Program-made: the position numbers and the translations under genes
Notes under the pieces: model-generated
What the model saw: only the letters and a program-made list of their open reading frames with translations
What the model was told of the DNA's origin: nothing
The model's database searches: none
From: Parvularcula sp039818345
GTDB taxonomy: Bacteria; Pseudomonadota; Alphaproteobacteria; Caulobacterales; Parvularculaceae
Direction: 5' to 3'
Assembly: GCA_039818345.1 (NCBI GenBank)
Contig: JBCBUC010000007.1
Location: 62,001 to 126,000 of the forward strand
Length of the DNA: 64,000 bases
Shown here: positions 1 through 8,714 of the stretch, piece after piece
How the letters are laid out: each line of letters starts with the position of its first letter
How positions within the stretch are numbered: position 1 is the first letter of the stretch

Positions 1-1234
1 GGCGAAGCTTATAACACGTGTCATCGGCCTCATCCGCCGTCAGGCCCGTGAACCGGGCTCGATAGAGCGTGCGGCCCCGGGTCGTGTTGGGAAGGATCAA
101 GCGCTCAGCGCTCGGTATCCAGGTGGAGATCTCGGTCTCAAGGTCGCCAAGGCGCGCCATTGCTTGGTTTTGCTGGCGATAAGCGCCCACCTGCACCGCC
201 CAATCGCGGGGATCTGGTTGATCTGTGTCACCTTCTCCGATCACCGCGCCAACCTCTAACGCACCAACGCTCTGCGCCAGCACCTGATAATTGAGATCGG
301 CGGTCGTCGCGTCGCCGCTCGGCAGGCTGTTGCCAGCACCAGCGAGAAGAACAGGGGCTTGGCCACCGGGCTTGGATTTGGGGACGGGCGGGCGCGACCA
401 GGCGACTTTTAATCGAGAGGGACGCTGGTCGATCGCGACGTAGGCCCGGGTTAAAATATCCCGCATATGCCGGTCACGTGTGGCGCCGGAACGTCCCCCT
501 AAGACAACGCCGATCAGCGGCTGGCCATTGCGCTCTGCTGTGGAAGCCAAGTTATAGCCCGATGCTCTCGTATAGCCGGTCTTGAGCCCCGTGGTGCCCG
601 AATAGTTGAGAAGCAGCTTGTTGTGGGTGCGATAGGTGCGACCATTCCAGCGGAAACTGGTTTGGGTGAAAAACTCTTGGTACTGAGGGAAGTCTTGGCG
701 GATACGTTGAGCCAAGCGCGCCATGTCCCGGGCGGTGGTCACTTGGCGCGAATTGGGGAGGCCGGATGCGTTACGAAACGTTGTCGAGCGCATCCCCATA
801 TCGCGCGCTGTGCGAGTCATGCGGCGCGCAAAGGCGACTTCGGTCCCCGAGACATGCTCGGCCACGGCTGTTGCGACGTCATTGGCCGATTTGATCACCA
901 GCGCTTCGATGGCTGTTTCAACTTTGATGTTGCTACCCGTCCGAATACCCAGTTTTGAAGCTGGCTGGCGGGCCGCGCGGCTTGATACCTTCATCTTATC
1001 ATCGAGCGAGATCCGCCCTGCTTCGATGTCCTCAAACAAGACATAGAGCGTCATCATCTTGGTGAGCGATGCAGGATAGCGTCGGGAGTCAGCATAGCGG
1101 GAAAACAGGACATCGCCCGTTCCCTCATGCATCACAAAGGCTGCGTATTTAGGGTTTGCCCAGGCATTGCTGGGTAGTGTCACAACGGATGCCGCTAAAA
1201 AAACGGAAAGAAAAATAGTCCACGCTGACCGCAT
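1..1234 (-). CDS. D-alanyl-D-alanine carboxypeptidase with SPOR domain (3' end cut by window)
   Basis: Serine-type (S11) penicillin-binding protein that trims the terminal D-Ala of peptidoglycan stem peptides in the periplasm. I read 411 codons from the ATG at 1234 to the window edge with no stop. Residues 1-26 are a signal peptide ending Ala-Trp-Ala. The three active-site motifs are intact: SLTK (56-59), SAN (116-118) and KTG (218-220). After a Pro/Ala-rich linker, about residues 343-411 look like a SPOR domain (starting WAVQVGAYRQQ), which binds denuded septal glycan, so a division-site role is likely. It is divergent from the phasin gene. Family call sure; the exact DacA/DacC/DacF subtype is not resolved. 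Confidence 0.93.
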   Translation of the reverse strand, partial: MRSAWTIFLSVFLAASVVTLPSNAWANPKYAAFVMHEGTGDVLFSRYADSRRYPASLTKMMTLYVLFEDIEAGRISLDDKMKVSSRAARQPASKLGIRTGSNIKVETAIEALVIKSANDVATAVAEHVSGTEVAFARRMTRTARDMGMRSTTFRNASGLPNSRQVTTARDMARLAQRIRQDFPQYQEFFTQTSFRWNGRTYRTHNKLLLNYSGTTGLKTGYTRASGYNLASTAERNGQPLIGVVLGGRSGATRDRHMRDILTRAYVAIDQRPSRLKVAWSRPPVPKSKPGGQAPVLLAGAGNSLPSGDATTADLNYQVLAQSVGALEVGAVIGEGDTDQPDPRDWAVQVGAYRQQNQAMARLGDLETEISTWIPSAERLILPNTTRGRTLYRARFTGLTADEADDTCYKLR

Positions 1235-1423
1235 TGCCCATCCACCGTCGCGAAGTCATTGAAAAGCTAGCTTAGCAAACAACGTTCCGCACGTTGCAAG
1301 CGCGACACGTCATAACTTGACGTTAGCCTTAACAACCTCTCCAAACCGTTAACCAAAAAGTTGCCAAACCTGCGCACGAGGGTCTAGTAGCAGGCCCATA
1401 TCAGCACACGCTTAGCGGGTTTG

Positions 1424-1432
1424 TGCAGTGCA
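1424..1432. promoter_or_regulatory. Candidate PhaR operator, copy 1
   Basis: The 9-mer TGCAGTGCA (TGC-N3-GCA) lies just upstream of the phasin -35 box and is repeated exactly 44 bp downstream. PhaR repressors of alphaproteobacterial polyhydroxybutyrate genes are known to bind CTGC-N3-GCAG-like sites in front of phasin genes; assignment here is inferred from sequence and position. Confidence 0.55.
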
Positions 1433-1440
1433 ATACGCCC

Positions 1441-1468
1441 TTGACACGCCATTGCGAATCACTATGTT
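1441..1468 (+). promoter_or_regulatory. Sigma-70-type promoter of the phasin gene
   Basis: TTGACA (1441-1446), a 16-nt spacer, then TATGTT (1463-1468). The -35 box is perfect; the -10 matches at four of six positions. The second TGCAGTGCA repeat starts at the last base of the -10 box, where a repressor would block transcription. Confidence 0.6.
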
Positions 1469-1476
1469 GCAGTGCA
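1468..1476. promoter_or_regulatory. Candidate PhaR operator, copy 2
   Basis: Second exact TGCAGTGCA, overlapping the -10 box and presumed start point of the phasin promoter. With copy 1 it brackets the promoter, as expected for repression released when PhaR binds polyhydroxybutyrate. The rest of the 339-bp gap between the carboxypeptidase and phasin genes shows no gene. Confidence 0.55.
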
Positions 1477-1573
1477 GCAAAGGTGGTGAGGGGGTTCATC
1501 AACCAGCGCACTTTGGATCTCCCGTTTGGAAGGTCTGAAGCAGAACAATAAAGACACCACACCGGAGAATGAC

Positions 1574-2026
1574 ATGAGCGCAACGCGCAAAACCAAAGCC
1601 ACGGAAGACACCGCCAAAGAGACGGTCTTCACCGCCGCCAACACGGCACAAACCACGATCAATGAAGGCGTTGAACGGATGACCAAAGGCATGAGCCAAA
1701 TGGGTACCTTTGCCCAAGAGAACACCGAAGCTGTCATGCAAGCCGCTTCAGTTGTTGCCAAAGGCTATGAGAAGCTCGCTCAAGAAGGCGCTGACTTCGC
1801 AAAAACGCAGCTCGAAGCGAGCCAAGAGCGGATGCAAGGCCTGACCAAGGCAAAAACCCCGCAGGAGTTTTTCGAAGCACAAAGCGAACTCTTCCGTTCG
1901 ACCATGGAAGCGCAGATCAGCCAGGTGAACAAAGTCAGCGACATGATGATCGCAACGGCTAAAGACGCAGCACAGCCTCTGTCGAAGCGCTACAGCGCGC
2001 TCGTCGAGCTGATGCAGCAACGCTAA
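1574..2026 (+). CDS. Phasin family protein
   Basis: Granule-surface protein of about 150 residues, expected to coat polyhydroxyalkanoate granules in the cytoplasm. The chain is almost all amphipathic helix (Ala, Gln, Glu, Lys rich, no Cys), with the typical phasin_2 run from about residue 35 to the end, including a KTPQEFFEAQSEL-like block. The frame is open from 1526, but the ATG at 1574 has a GGAG seven bases upstream, so I start there. A strong hairpin terminator follows. Two TGCAGTGCA repeats around the promoter point to PhaR control. Its presence implies the cell stores PHA, though no synthase lies in the window. Confidence 0.9.
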   Translation: MSATRKTKATEDTAKETVFTAANTAQTTINEGVERMTKGMSQMGTFAQENTEAVMQAASVVAKGYEKLAQEGADFAKTQLEASQERMQGLTKAKTPQEFFEAQSELFRSTMEAQISQVNKVSDMMIATAKDAAQPLSKRYSALVELMQQR

Positions 2027-2056
2027 ACGCATTACCACTCATCTGTATGAAGAGTG

Positions 2057-2088
2057 AAACTCCGTCAGCGGTGCTGGCGGAGTTTTTG
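2057..2088 (+). terminator. Rho-independent terminator of phasin gene
   Basis: Stem CTCCGTCAGC / GCTGGCGGAG (one G-T wobble) with a 3-nt loop, preceded by AAA and followed by TTTTTG. It lies 30 bp after the phasin stop, between convergent genes. Confidence 0.88.
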
Positions 2089-2101
2089 TTTGTCCCAAAA
2101 C

Positions 2102-2947
2102 TCAATGCCGCTCGCTGGCGATCACGACCGTTCGTTCGAGTGCTTCGTCCCGATAGTTGAGCGCTGCGGTGTAGGCAGGGATCTGTTCCATATAAAAGAT
2201 CGCGGTCGGGTCGGGGTAAATCATCGCCGCGAGATCATCCCATGCACCGGCCGTCGGTGCTTTTTCGGAATCAAGGAGGACCTCTTTGATTCGACCAGCG
2301 AAAAGAAACTGTCCGCCAACTTGATGGACGGCCTTGATCGCTTCGAGGCCATATTGATTGTAGGTCGAGCGACCTTCTGACGTGCTGCCGTTTTCGGAGG
2401 GTTTATAGGCCAGAAAGTTGATCATCGTGATTTCGGTTTCCGGCGAGAGGTCAATCATTTTTTGCGTTGAAACATCCGTAGGCATCACATCCTGACGTGC
2501 GCTGACATCGGCCATTGAATCGGGCAGGGCGCCTGTCGGCCGCTGCTTGATCCCTAAAAGATGCAGGCCCCTCAGCAATCCGAGGACGAAGCTTGGAAGA
2601 GGGGTGAGGGAGACTTCTGCGGCGTAAATATCGTCGATGCTTGGTGAGTTGTTCCAGCCGTCCAAACGGTCTGTGCCCGTCGGCAAAAGCGCAAACTCGG
2701 TCCAATAAGTCTCCTCGGGTCCAATCAATGCATGCAAGCTCTTACCGCGCCATAGAACGTCATCGTGGTTTTGTGTGAGCAGCTTGGGAGATGTCAGGTC
2801 AGAGGATCGAAGAGCGACAAAAATGACCGTCGAGTGAGCTTGAATGGCTTTGGACGGTTGCTGGTTGCCAAGCCACCACGTTCCCAAACCAACCAAGGCG
2901 ACGATGCCAACAAGGCCAAGGAATGCCTTTAAAAGTAAATCAACCAT
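2102..2947 (-). CDS. Membrane-anchored protein with DUF1330-like C-terminal half
   Basis: A 281-residue protein with one N-terminal membrane helix (about 4-26) and then a soluble part, presumably periplasmic. From about residue 168 the text (MINFLAYKP..., YNQYGLEAIKAVHQVGGQ, AAMIYPDPTAIFYM, ending in a LERTVVIAS run) resembles DUF1330-type ferredoxin-like dimer-barrel proteins, which have no agreed function. The middle part (about 35-165) is unrecognised. The upstream 210 bp contains no gene. Converges on the phasin gene. Function unknown. Confidence 0.7.
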   Translation of the reverse strand: MVDLLLKAFLGLVGIVALVGLGTWWLGNQQPSKAIQAHSTVIFVALRSSDLTSPKLLTQNHDDVLWRGKSLHALIGPEETYWTEFALLPTGTDRLDGWNNSPSIDDIYAAEVSLTPLPSFVLGLLRGLHLLGIKQRPTGALPDSMADVSARQDVMPTDVSTQKMIDLSPETEITMINFLAYKPSENGSTSEGRSTYNQYGLEAIKAVHQVGGQFLFAGRIKEVLLDSEKAPTAGAWDDLAAMIYPDPTAIFYMEQIPAYTAALNYRDEALERTVVIASERH

Positions 2948-3156
2948 CGCCTCTTCCCACGCGCGGCCAAGCCGCTTTGCTTGGTCGACAGCCTAGGCGA
3001 GCGCCGTCGGTGGGTCGATGCTGCCGCCGTCAAAACTGAGGAACCACGGAGGCCACGCCCGAAAACCATAACGGGAATGTGAGTAGGAGGCCGTAAGGGC
3101 GCGGCTTAAAATATGAGCGTTGTCAGCAGTTACTGTGCGTAAAGGGGACTCGAGCG

Positions 3157-3525
3157 TTGCCTATGCTCGAATCAAAGAAGCTACTCTTGCTCGAAGACGA
3201 GCCGATCATTGCCATGCTGGCGGAAGATCTCCTCAGCATGCTGGGCGCGGCGGATGTCCGGCGCGCAGCGACGCTCGCCGAAGCTGAGCAGTGTTGCGAT
3301 CAACACGCGTTTGATGCGGCCCTGTTTGACGTGGATCTTCAAGGGGACAGCAGCCTGATGCTCGCAGAGCAGGTCCAACAAGAAGGCGTGCGGGTGGTTC
3401 TTGCCAGTGGATACTCTCACCTGGCCCGCGATGCCGCGGACAATTTTGTCGTCCTGGCGAAACCTTTCACCTTGCCAAAACTAAAAGCTGCCTTCCTCGA
3501 AGCCTTAGATATCGCGGACGAATAA
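3157..3525 (+). CDS. Single-domain response regulator (CheY-like receiver)
   Basis: A stand-alone receiver of about 120 residues with no output domain. Acidic pair Glu13-Asp14, probable phosphoacceptor Asp58 (in LFDVDL), Ser84 and Lys102 (AKPF) all sit where expected. The start is uncertain: TTG at 3157 is better spaced from the AAAGGGG ribosome site; ATG at 3163 is the alternative and changes only two residues. No kinase is adjacent. Such proteins usually relay phosphate or act by protein contact. Neighbours clpS-clpA may be unrelated. Confidence 0.85.
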   Translation: MPMLESKKLLLLEDEPIIAMLAEDLLSMLGAADVRRAATLAEAEQCCDQHAFDAALFDVDLQGDSSLMLAEQVQQEGVRVVLASGYSHLARDAADNFVVLAKPFTLPKLKAAFLEALDIADE

Positions 3526-3619
3526 AACGATTTTTCCCTATCGTAAGCCCAGGGTTGCGGAAGTGGCCAGAAGGGCCATTTACTAGGGCCGCAAGCAGAC
3601 GGGATCCCACCGATAAGGC

Positions 3620-3943
3620 ATGAGCGAAGAGCGCGACGACGATAGCGGTTACGGAACCGGAACCATCACCAAAACGGCGCCGAAGACCAAACGGCCGTCG
3701 CTTTATAAGGTTCTGCTTCTGAATGACGACTACACACCGCAGGAGTTCGTGGTGTGGTTGCTCGAAGCTGTCTTTAACAAGGGACGCGAAGACGCGACCC
3801 GTATCATGCTGCACGTCCACCAGAACGGGGTGGGTGTTTGTGGGATCTACACCTTCGAGGTTGCCGAAACGAAAGTTGCGCAGGTGCTTGAACTTGCCCG
3901 ACGCAATGAGCACCCTCTTCAGTGCACGATGGAAAAGGAATAG
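3620..3943 (+). CDS. clpS: ATP-dependent Clp protease adaptor ClpS
   Basis: A 107-residue adaptor that delivers N-degron substrates to ClpAP. After a flexible, charged N-terminal tail (1-25) comes the conserved core: LYKVLLLNDDYTPQEFVV, the helix with the HxxG-type HVHQNGVG segment, and the C-terminal CGIYTFEVAETKV strand. It ends 3 bp before clpA, the usual alphaproteobacterial operon order. Confidence 0.97.
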   Translation: MSEERDDDSGYGTGTITKTAPKTKRPSLYKVLLLNDDYTPQEFVVWLLEAVFNKGREDATRIMLHVHQNGVGVCGIYTFEVAETKVAQVLELARRNEHPLQCTMEKE

Positions 3944-3946
3944 CCG

Positions 3947-6265
3947 ATGGCCAGTTTCGCATCAGGACTTGAGCGCGCGATCCACCAAGCGATCGCCATG
4001 GCGACAGAGCGCCGCCAGGAGTTGGCGACGCTCGAACACCTTCTCTATGCGCTCTTGGATGATACTGATGCCAAAGCTCTTTTATCGGCCTGCGCGGTTG
4101 ATCTTGGTGAGCTGCGTGAAGCGCTGACCGAATATATCGAAGACGATCTCGCCAATCTCGTCGTTGAAGATATCGACGAAGCCAAACCAACCACCAGTTT
4201 CCATCGTGTGGTCCAGCGCGCCCTCATTCACGTGGAGACCTCTGGTCGTGCAGAGGTCACGGGCGCCAATATCATCGTGGCGATCTTTGCCGAGCGGGAG
4301 AGCCACGCCGCTTACTTCCTGCAAAGCCAGGGCATGACCCGGTACGATGCCGTCAATTACATCTCCCACGGTCTTGCTAAAAACGGTCAGAGCCAACCCA
4401 AAACGCCGCGCGGCGCTGAAGAAGAGGAAGAGACCCAGACCAAACAAGGTCCAGAGGCGCTTGAGGCTTATTGCGTCAACCTCAACGATAAAGCCCGCAA
4501 AGGAAACGTCGATCCGCTAATCGGCCGGCTGAAAGAGGTGGAGCGCGCAATCCAGATCCTCTGTAGGCGGCGCAAAAACAACCCGCTTTTCGTCGGTGAT
4601 CCCGGGGTTGGCAAGACGGCCATCGCCGAAGGTCTCGCCCGTCAGATCGTCGATGAAGAGGTGCCTGAGGTCCTTGCGGAGGCGACGATCTTCTCCCTCG
4701 ACATGGGCGCGCTGCTCGCGGGCACCCGCTACCGCGGAGACTTCGAAGAGCGCCTCAAGGCGGTGATCAAAGAGTGCGAGAACCACCACCACGCGATCCT
4801 CTTCATTGACGAGATCCATACCATCATTGGCGCGGGCGCGACGTCCGGCGGTGCGATGGATGCCTCGAACCTGCTCAAGCCAGCGCTGCAGCAGGGCACC
4901 CTTAAATGCATGGGCTCGACGACCTTCAAGGAGTACAAGCAGCATTTTGAGAAGGACCGCGCGCTCTCACGCCGGTTCCAAAAGATCGACGTGCACGAAC
5001 CTTCAGTGCCTGACACGATCGAGATCCTGCGCGGCCTTCGGTCTGCGTTTGAGAAGCATCATAACATCACCTACACGGACGAAGCGATCAAGACTGCCGT
5101 CGAGCTCTCAGCGAAATATATGACCGATCGCAAACTCCCCGATAAGGCCATCGATGTGATTGATGAGGCCGGCGCACGCCAGATGCTCTTTAAAGAAGAG
5201 GACCGGGTGAAAGAGATCGGCACCCACCAGGTCGAAGAGATTGTCGCCGTGATGGCGCGGATCCCGCCCAAATCTGTGTCCAAATCTGACACCGAGCGGC
5301 TCAAAAACCTCGATGCTGACATCAAGCGCGTGGTCTTTGGCCAGGATGACGCAATCGATCAGCTCGCCGCGGCCATCAAACTTAGCCGCGCTGGCCTGCG
5401 TGAACCGGAGAAGCCCATCGGCAACTACCTCTTCGCTGGCCCCACCGGCGTCGGTAAGACCGAGGTCGCCAAACAGCTCGCCTCCATGATGGGTGTCGAG
5501 CTCCTGCGCTTTGACATGTCCGAGTATATGGAGCGTCACACCGTCAGTCGTCTGATCGGTGCGCCTCCGGGCTATGTCGGCTTTGACCAGGGCGGCGGTC
5601 TTTTGACCGATCAGGTGGACCAGAACCCCCATGCGGTGGTCCTGCTTGATGAGATTGAAAAGGCGCACCCGGAAATTTTCAATATCTTGCTCCAGGTGAT
5701 GGACAATGGCGCCCTCACCGACAGCCACGGCAAGAAGATCGATTTCCGGAACATCATCCTCATCATGACGACCAATGCGGGTGCGGCGGATGCCAACCGG
5801 CAGGAGATCGGCTTTGGCCGGGGGCGCGCGAACTCCGAACAAGAGACCGCGATCAACAAGCTCTTCACGCCAGAGTTCCGCAACCGCCTCGACGCCGTGA
5901 TCGCCTTTGCTGGCCTCAGTAAGCCGATCATCGACCGCATCGTCGCCAAGTTCGTCTTGCAGCTTGAGGCGCAGCTCGCCGACAGGAATGTCACCTTCGA
6001 GCTGACGGACGAGGCCACCCGCTGGCTCTCGACGAGGGGCTTTGACGAGGAAATGGGCGCCCGCCCACTCAGCCGCACGATCCAAGAGCACATCAAAAAG
6101 CCGATTGCGGACGAAATTCTCTTCGGGTCTTTACGCTTCGGCGGCGTCGTCCGGGTCACTCTGGGTGATGACGAAAAACTCGCCTTCGAATTCATCCCCG
6201 AAGACCCCGCCAGGGTCGAAGCCGCGGACAAAGACGCCGAAGACGAGAAGGAGCGGGTGCGGTAG
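3947..6265 (+). CDS. clpA: ATP-dependent Clp protease ATP-binding subunit ClpA
   Basis: AAA+ unfoldase (772 residues) that feeds substrates to ClpP. Clp-N repeats occupy about 1-140, then a variable Glu/Gln-rich linker. Two AAA+ modules follow, with Walker A GDPGVGKT at 217-224 and GPTGVGKT at 498-505. The Walker B segments are LFIDEIHTI and VVLLDEIEKAHPE. The IGF tripeptide of the ClpP-docking loop is visible in EIGFGRG. No ClpB-type middle coiled coil, so ClpA rather than ClpB. It ends 3 bp from the convergent orphan gene. Confidence 0.97.
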   Translation: MASFASGLERAIHQAIAMATERRQELATLEHLLYALLDDTDAKALLSACAVDLGELREALTEYIEDDLANLVVEDIDEAKPTTSFHRVVQRALIHVETSGRAEVTGANIIVAIFAERESHAAYFLQSQGMTRYDAVNYISHGLAKNGQSQPKTPRGAEEEEETQTKQGPEALEAYCVNLNDKARKGNVDPLIGRLKEVERAIQILCRRRKNNPLFVGDPGVGKTAIAEGLARQIVDEEVPEVLAEATIFSLDMGALLAGTRYRGDFEERLKAVIKECENHHHAILFIDEIHTIIGAGATSGGAMDASNLLKPALQQGTLKCMGSTTFKEYKQHFEKDRALSRRFQKIDVHEPSVPDTIEILRGLRSAFEKHHNITYTDEAIKTAVELSAKYMTDRKLPDKAIDVIDEAGARQMLFKEEDRVKEIGTHQVEEIVAVMARIPPKSVSKSDTERLKNLDADIKRVVFGQDDAIDQLAAAIKLSRAGLREPEKPIGNYLFAGPTGVGKTEVAKQLASMMGVELLRFDMSEYMERHTVSRLIGAPPGYVGFDQGGGLLTDQVDQNPHAVVLLDEIEKAHPEIFNILLQVMDNGALTDSHGKKIDFRNIILIMTTNAGAADANRQEIGFGRGRANSEQETAINKLFTPEFRNRLDAVIAFAGLSKPIIDRIVAKFVLQLEAQLADRNVTFELTDEATRWLSTRGFDEEMGARPLSRTIQEHIKKPIADEILFGSLRFGGVVRVTLGDDEKLAFEFIPEDPARVEAADKDAEDEKERVR

Positions 6266-6268
6266 GCG

Positions 6269-6880
6269 TTAGTTACTACTTGGTGGACAGGTTAAATCGA
6301 ACATATCATCGGATGTTGCGAAGAGGTTTTGGCTCTTTGCATATTCGAGCAGAGGATTGATATCTCTATCACTAAAGCTTGACTGAACTAACTCCCAATC
6401 TGGGTCTGAATTCTTTATAAGCCAGGCCTTTGGTTTGATGGGTTCTTTGTCCATCGCCGCAGAAAAAAATGTACCTGAGTCGATATAAATTTTATCGTCA
6501 GCTTCGGTCATTTTCATTGTTCCGTATCCTGTATTACCAATTCCAGGCAGGCTGGGACGTGTGTAATTGTAAATGTACTGATATTCATTAGTGTCAAGAT
6601 CAAAATTTGATACCGATGTCCACCAAACTTCACACTGGTCGCCATTCAGCGCAAAATTCACTCCATCATAGCGCAGAAAATTTCCTTTAAAGTCGAGCTT
6701 TCCGATACTGATAGGATTGGTTGGTCGGTCTTCAGAGTATTCAATCACATAACCCTCGAAGCGGGCGAACTTCAGGATATTTATAAATACAGTACAAAGA
6801 TAAAAGGATACAGTTGCTAGGAGCGAGGCTGCAAAACCAACGACGAAACTTCTTAAGCTAAAATGCTTATCCGATTGCAT
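6269..6880 (-). CDS. Hypothetical membrane-anchored protein
   Basis: A 203-residue protein I do not recognise. One membrane helix lies at about 11-33, followed by a polar domain rich in Tyr, Asn and Asp with a single C-terminal Cys near the end. Codon use is visibly more A/T-rich than clpA beside it, suggesting later acquisition. It converges on clpA with only 3 bp between stops and is followed upstream by a gene-poor, repeat-bearing kilobase. Confidence 0.6.
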   Translation of the reverse strand: MQSDKHFSLRSFVVGFAASLLATVSFYLCTVFINILKFARFEGYVIEYSEDRPTNPISIGKLDFKGNFLRYDGVNFALNGDQCEVWWTSVSNFDLDTNEYQYIYNYTRPSLPGIGNTGYGTMKMTEADDKIYIDSGTFFSAAMDKEPIKPKAWLIKNSDPDWELVQSSFSDRDINPLLEYAKSQNLFATSDDMFDLTCPPSSN

Positions 6881-7160
6881 ATATTTAACCCAACCTATAG
6901 TTTACCCTAGCGGTTACTAGCACATTGGGTCTTTCGTGCAATAATGCGATAATTCGGAACATCGGCAAAATGAAATAGCGACGTGGTTGTTCAACCCAGC
7001 CAGTCCATTGCTCGATACGATCCGCTTATTGATGTATTGATTGATTGAATGTGTCATCAGCTCATTTGAAAATCGAACGTATGCGTTTAGATTGACGTCT
7101 CGTTGTCTGATACGTTGCGCCGTTCGCTGATGTTTGCAGCGAACACGAACTCTCCCAACC

Positions 7161-7335
7161 GTCATCCCGGCCGAGTGGAGCGAGAGCCGGGACCCATGGC
7201 AGAACGCGTCCAACCATCACGCGCAATCTGAACCCTCCATCCATGGGTCCCGGATAAGCGCTGGCGCGCTTTCCGGGATGACGGGGATGGATCTCTCTCC
7301 AAGGCGCTTGCCACGGCGCAGACCGTGGCAGCCAT
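7161..7335. repeat. Interspersed palindromic repeat, copy 1
   Basis: Begins GTCATCCCGG and reaches CCGGGATGAC near 7270-7282, so the core is bounded by inverted ends. Inside, GAGCCGGGACCCATGG faces CCATGGGTCCCGG. Similarity to copy 2 fades out after about 7335 (the ...GACCGTGGCAGCCATC segment). The 6881-8029 gap of 1.15 kb otherwise holds no gene that I can support. Confidence 0.75.
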
Positions 7336-7421
7336 CTTCCGCATTCTGAACCACGCCGCGTTAGGGTGCTGGGCTCCACGGTCTTCGCTGGCGCTTCGCC
7401 GTGGAGAGCGCTCTATCGGCC

Positions 7422-7596
7422 GTCATCCCGGCCGAGCGGAGCGAGAGCCGGGACGTGAGGGCAGAACGTATCCAACCAACACGCCTTCTGAACCCTCCAT
7501 CCATGGGTCCCGGATAGGCGCTGGCGCGCTTTCCGGGATGACGGGGAGAGATTTCGCTTCAAAAGCCTTCTACGGCATAGACCGCGGCATCCATCC
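7422..7596. repeat. Interspersed palindromic repeat, copy 2
   Basis: Direct repeat of 7161-7335 with a 261-bp period: same GTCATCCCGG start, CTCCATCCATGGGTCCCGG centre and CCGGGATGACGGGGA end (7547), then a diverged tail to about 7596. No transposase or target duplication is visible. This matches the style of non-coding repeats scattered through many alphaproteobacterial genomes. Confidence 0.75.
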
Positions 7597-8029
7597 CCCG
7601 TCGCTCCCGCAAGGAAGGGCATGGGGTGTTCGGCCCACAGTGAAGTCTCTGTCGCTGCTTTGTTGCGGCCCATGCGTCCTGATGGGGCCTTTGGCTGATC
7701 ATTCTTTGGATACCAACATCCGGTTCGGTGAAGGCAGTTCGCGGGCGGCACGCCTCGCCAACACCGAAAGGATTATGGGCTCAGCATAGGGAGCAAAGTC
7801 CCCTTTCAAATACCGTCGGCACCACTTGCAGTGAAGCCAAATGAACAACACCGGAGCCTTGGAAAAGAGCCAGCTTGACGGCGCTTCGGCCTCGGCCGTG
7901 CGCGTCGATCCCATGGGTTGATGGTTACCCATAACGATCAAGTCATCAAACGTGGTAACCATGAGCCAATAAATTGTTGTGTTTGGCACAATATTACTGT
8001 AAGTCTTTCGGCTAATTGAGGGGATTTTG

Positions 8030-8635
8030 ATGAAACGGACATTTGCTGCTTTGGTGGCGGTGGGCAGCCTTTTTACGTCGGCTCACGCTGCAATTATCGC
8101 GAAAATTACTCAAGTCGGTGACGACGTTCAACTGACCATTTCCGGCTCACTGAGTGACGTCGGCGCAACAGCTATTCCTGCGCCGAAAGATTTTCAGGGT
8201 GCACAAGTCAACACAGGTTCTGGCGTGTTGGGCGTTCGCGTGAACAATGGTGGTGAGTTTGATCGTTACCAAGTCGAGGTGCAGTCCGCACCAACCTCCT
8301 TTGGCGACAACCCGAACTTTAAGCTTTGGTCCAACAATGTCTCGAGTAGCACAACCGATACCCCTGAAGGTTTTTGGTTCAAGCTGAACAAGGATGGCGC
8401 ACGGATCATTGTGCCGGCTGACTACGAATTCGGTGATAGCATCGGGACCGTGGTGGCGCTCTTCGCTTCGACGACGTTGGACGAGATGGGTTTCAAACAT
8501 GGCGATTCGTATGTCTGGACCCTCGGCAGCGGCGCCCTGACCGATACCGTCGAGTTCACCGTGATGCCGATCCCAGTGCCAGCGTTGCTGTTTGCAAGCG
8601 GTTTGATTGGGTTGGCACGGCTGCGTCGCAGCTAA
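8030..8635 (+). CDS. VPxPA-CTERM sorting-domain protein
   Basis: Secreted or surface protein of 201 residues. Residues 1-20 form a signal peptide ending in AHA; the body is rich in beta-strand and Gly/Asp/Thr with no recognised enzyme motif. The last 21 residues start IPVPALLF, continue as a short hydrophobic helix and finish LRRS, the tripartite VPxPA-CTERM signal recognised by exosortase-type systems. ATG at 8030 is preferred to TTG 8027 because GAGGGGA lies six bases upstream. No exosortase gene is in the window. Monocistronic, with a hairpin after it. Confidence 0.8.
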   Translation: MKRTFAALVAVGSLFTSAHAAIIAKITQVGDDVQLTISGSLSDVGATAIPAPKDFQGAQVNTGSGVLGVRVNNGGEFDRYQVEVQSAPTSFGDNPNFKLWSNNVSSSTTDTPEGFWFKLNKDGARIIVPADYEFGDSIGTVVALFASTTLDEMGFKHGDSYVWTLGSGALTDTVEFTVMPIPVPALLFASGLIGLARLRRS

Positions 8636-8652
8636 CGCGGAAACGATCACCT

Positions 8653-8682
8653 AGCGGACGATAGGAAAGATCGTCCGCTTCT
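8653..8682. terminator. Hairpin between convergent genes
   Basis: Perfect 10-bp stem AGCGGACGAT / ATCGTCCGCT with a 7-nt loop, followed on the + strand by a C/T-rich rather than pure T tract. It lies between the VPxPA-CTERM gene and hpt and may serve both. Confidence 0.6.
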
Positions 8683-8714
8683 CCCCCCCCCTGAATACCG
8701 CGCGTGCTGTCTTT

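Noticed and set aside
3467..3913. 148-codon minus-strand frame over the response regulator and clpS
   Set aside because: Runs antisense through two well-supported genes and shows no domain.
5108..6091. 327-codon antisense frame inside clpA
   Set aside because: Shadow of the high-G+C clpA gene; no ribosome site and no recognisable protein wording.
7161..7596. Repeat pair as an insertion sequence or CRISPR
   Set aside because: No transposase, no short direct target duplication, only two copies with a long diverged spacer.
7699..7989. 96-codon minus-strand frame ending RRAARELPSPNRMLVSKE
   Set aside because: The C-terminal half looks somewhat protein-like, but there is no family match, no ribosome site, and it lies in the repeat-bearing gap.
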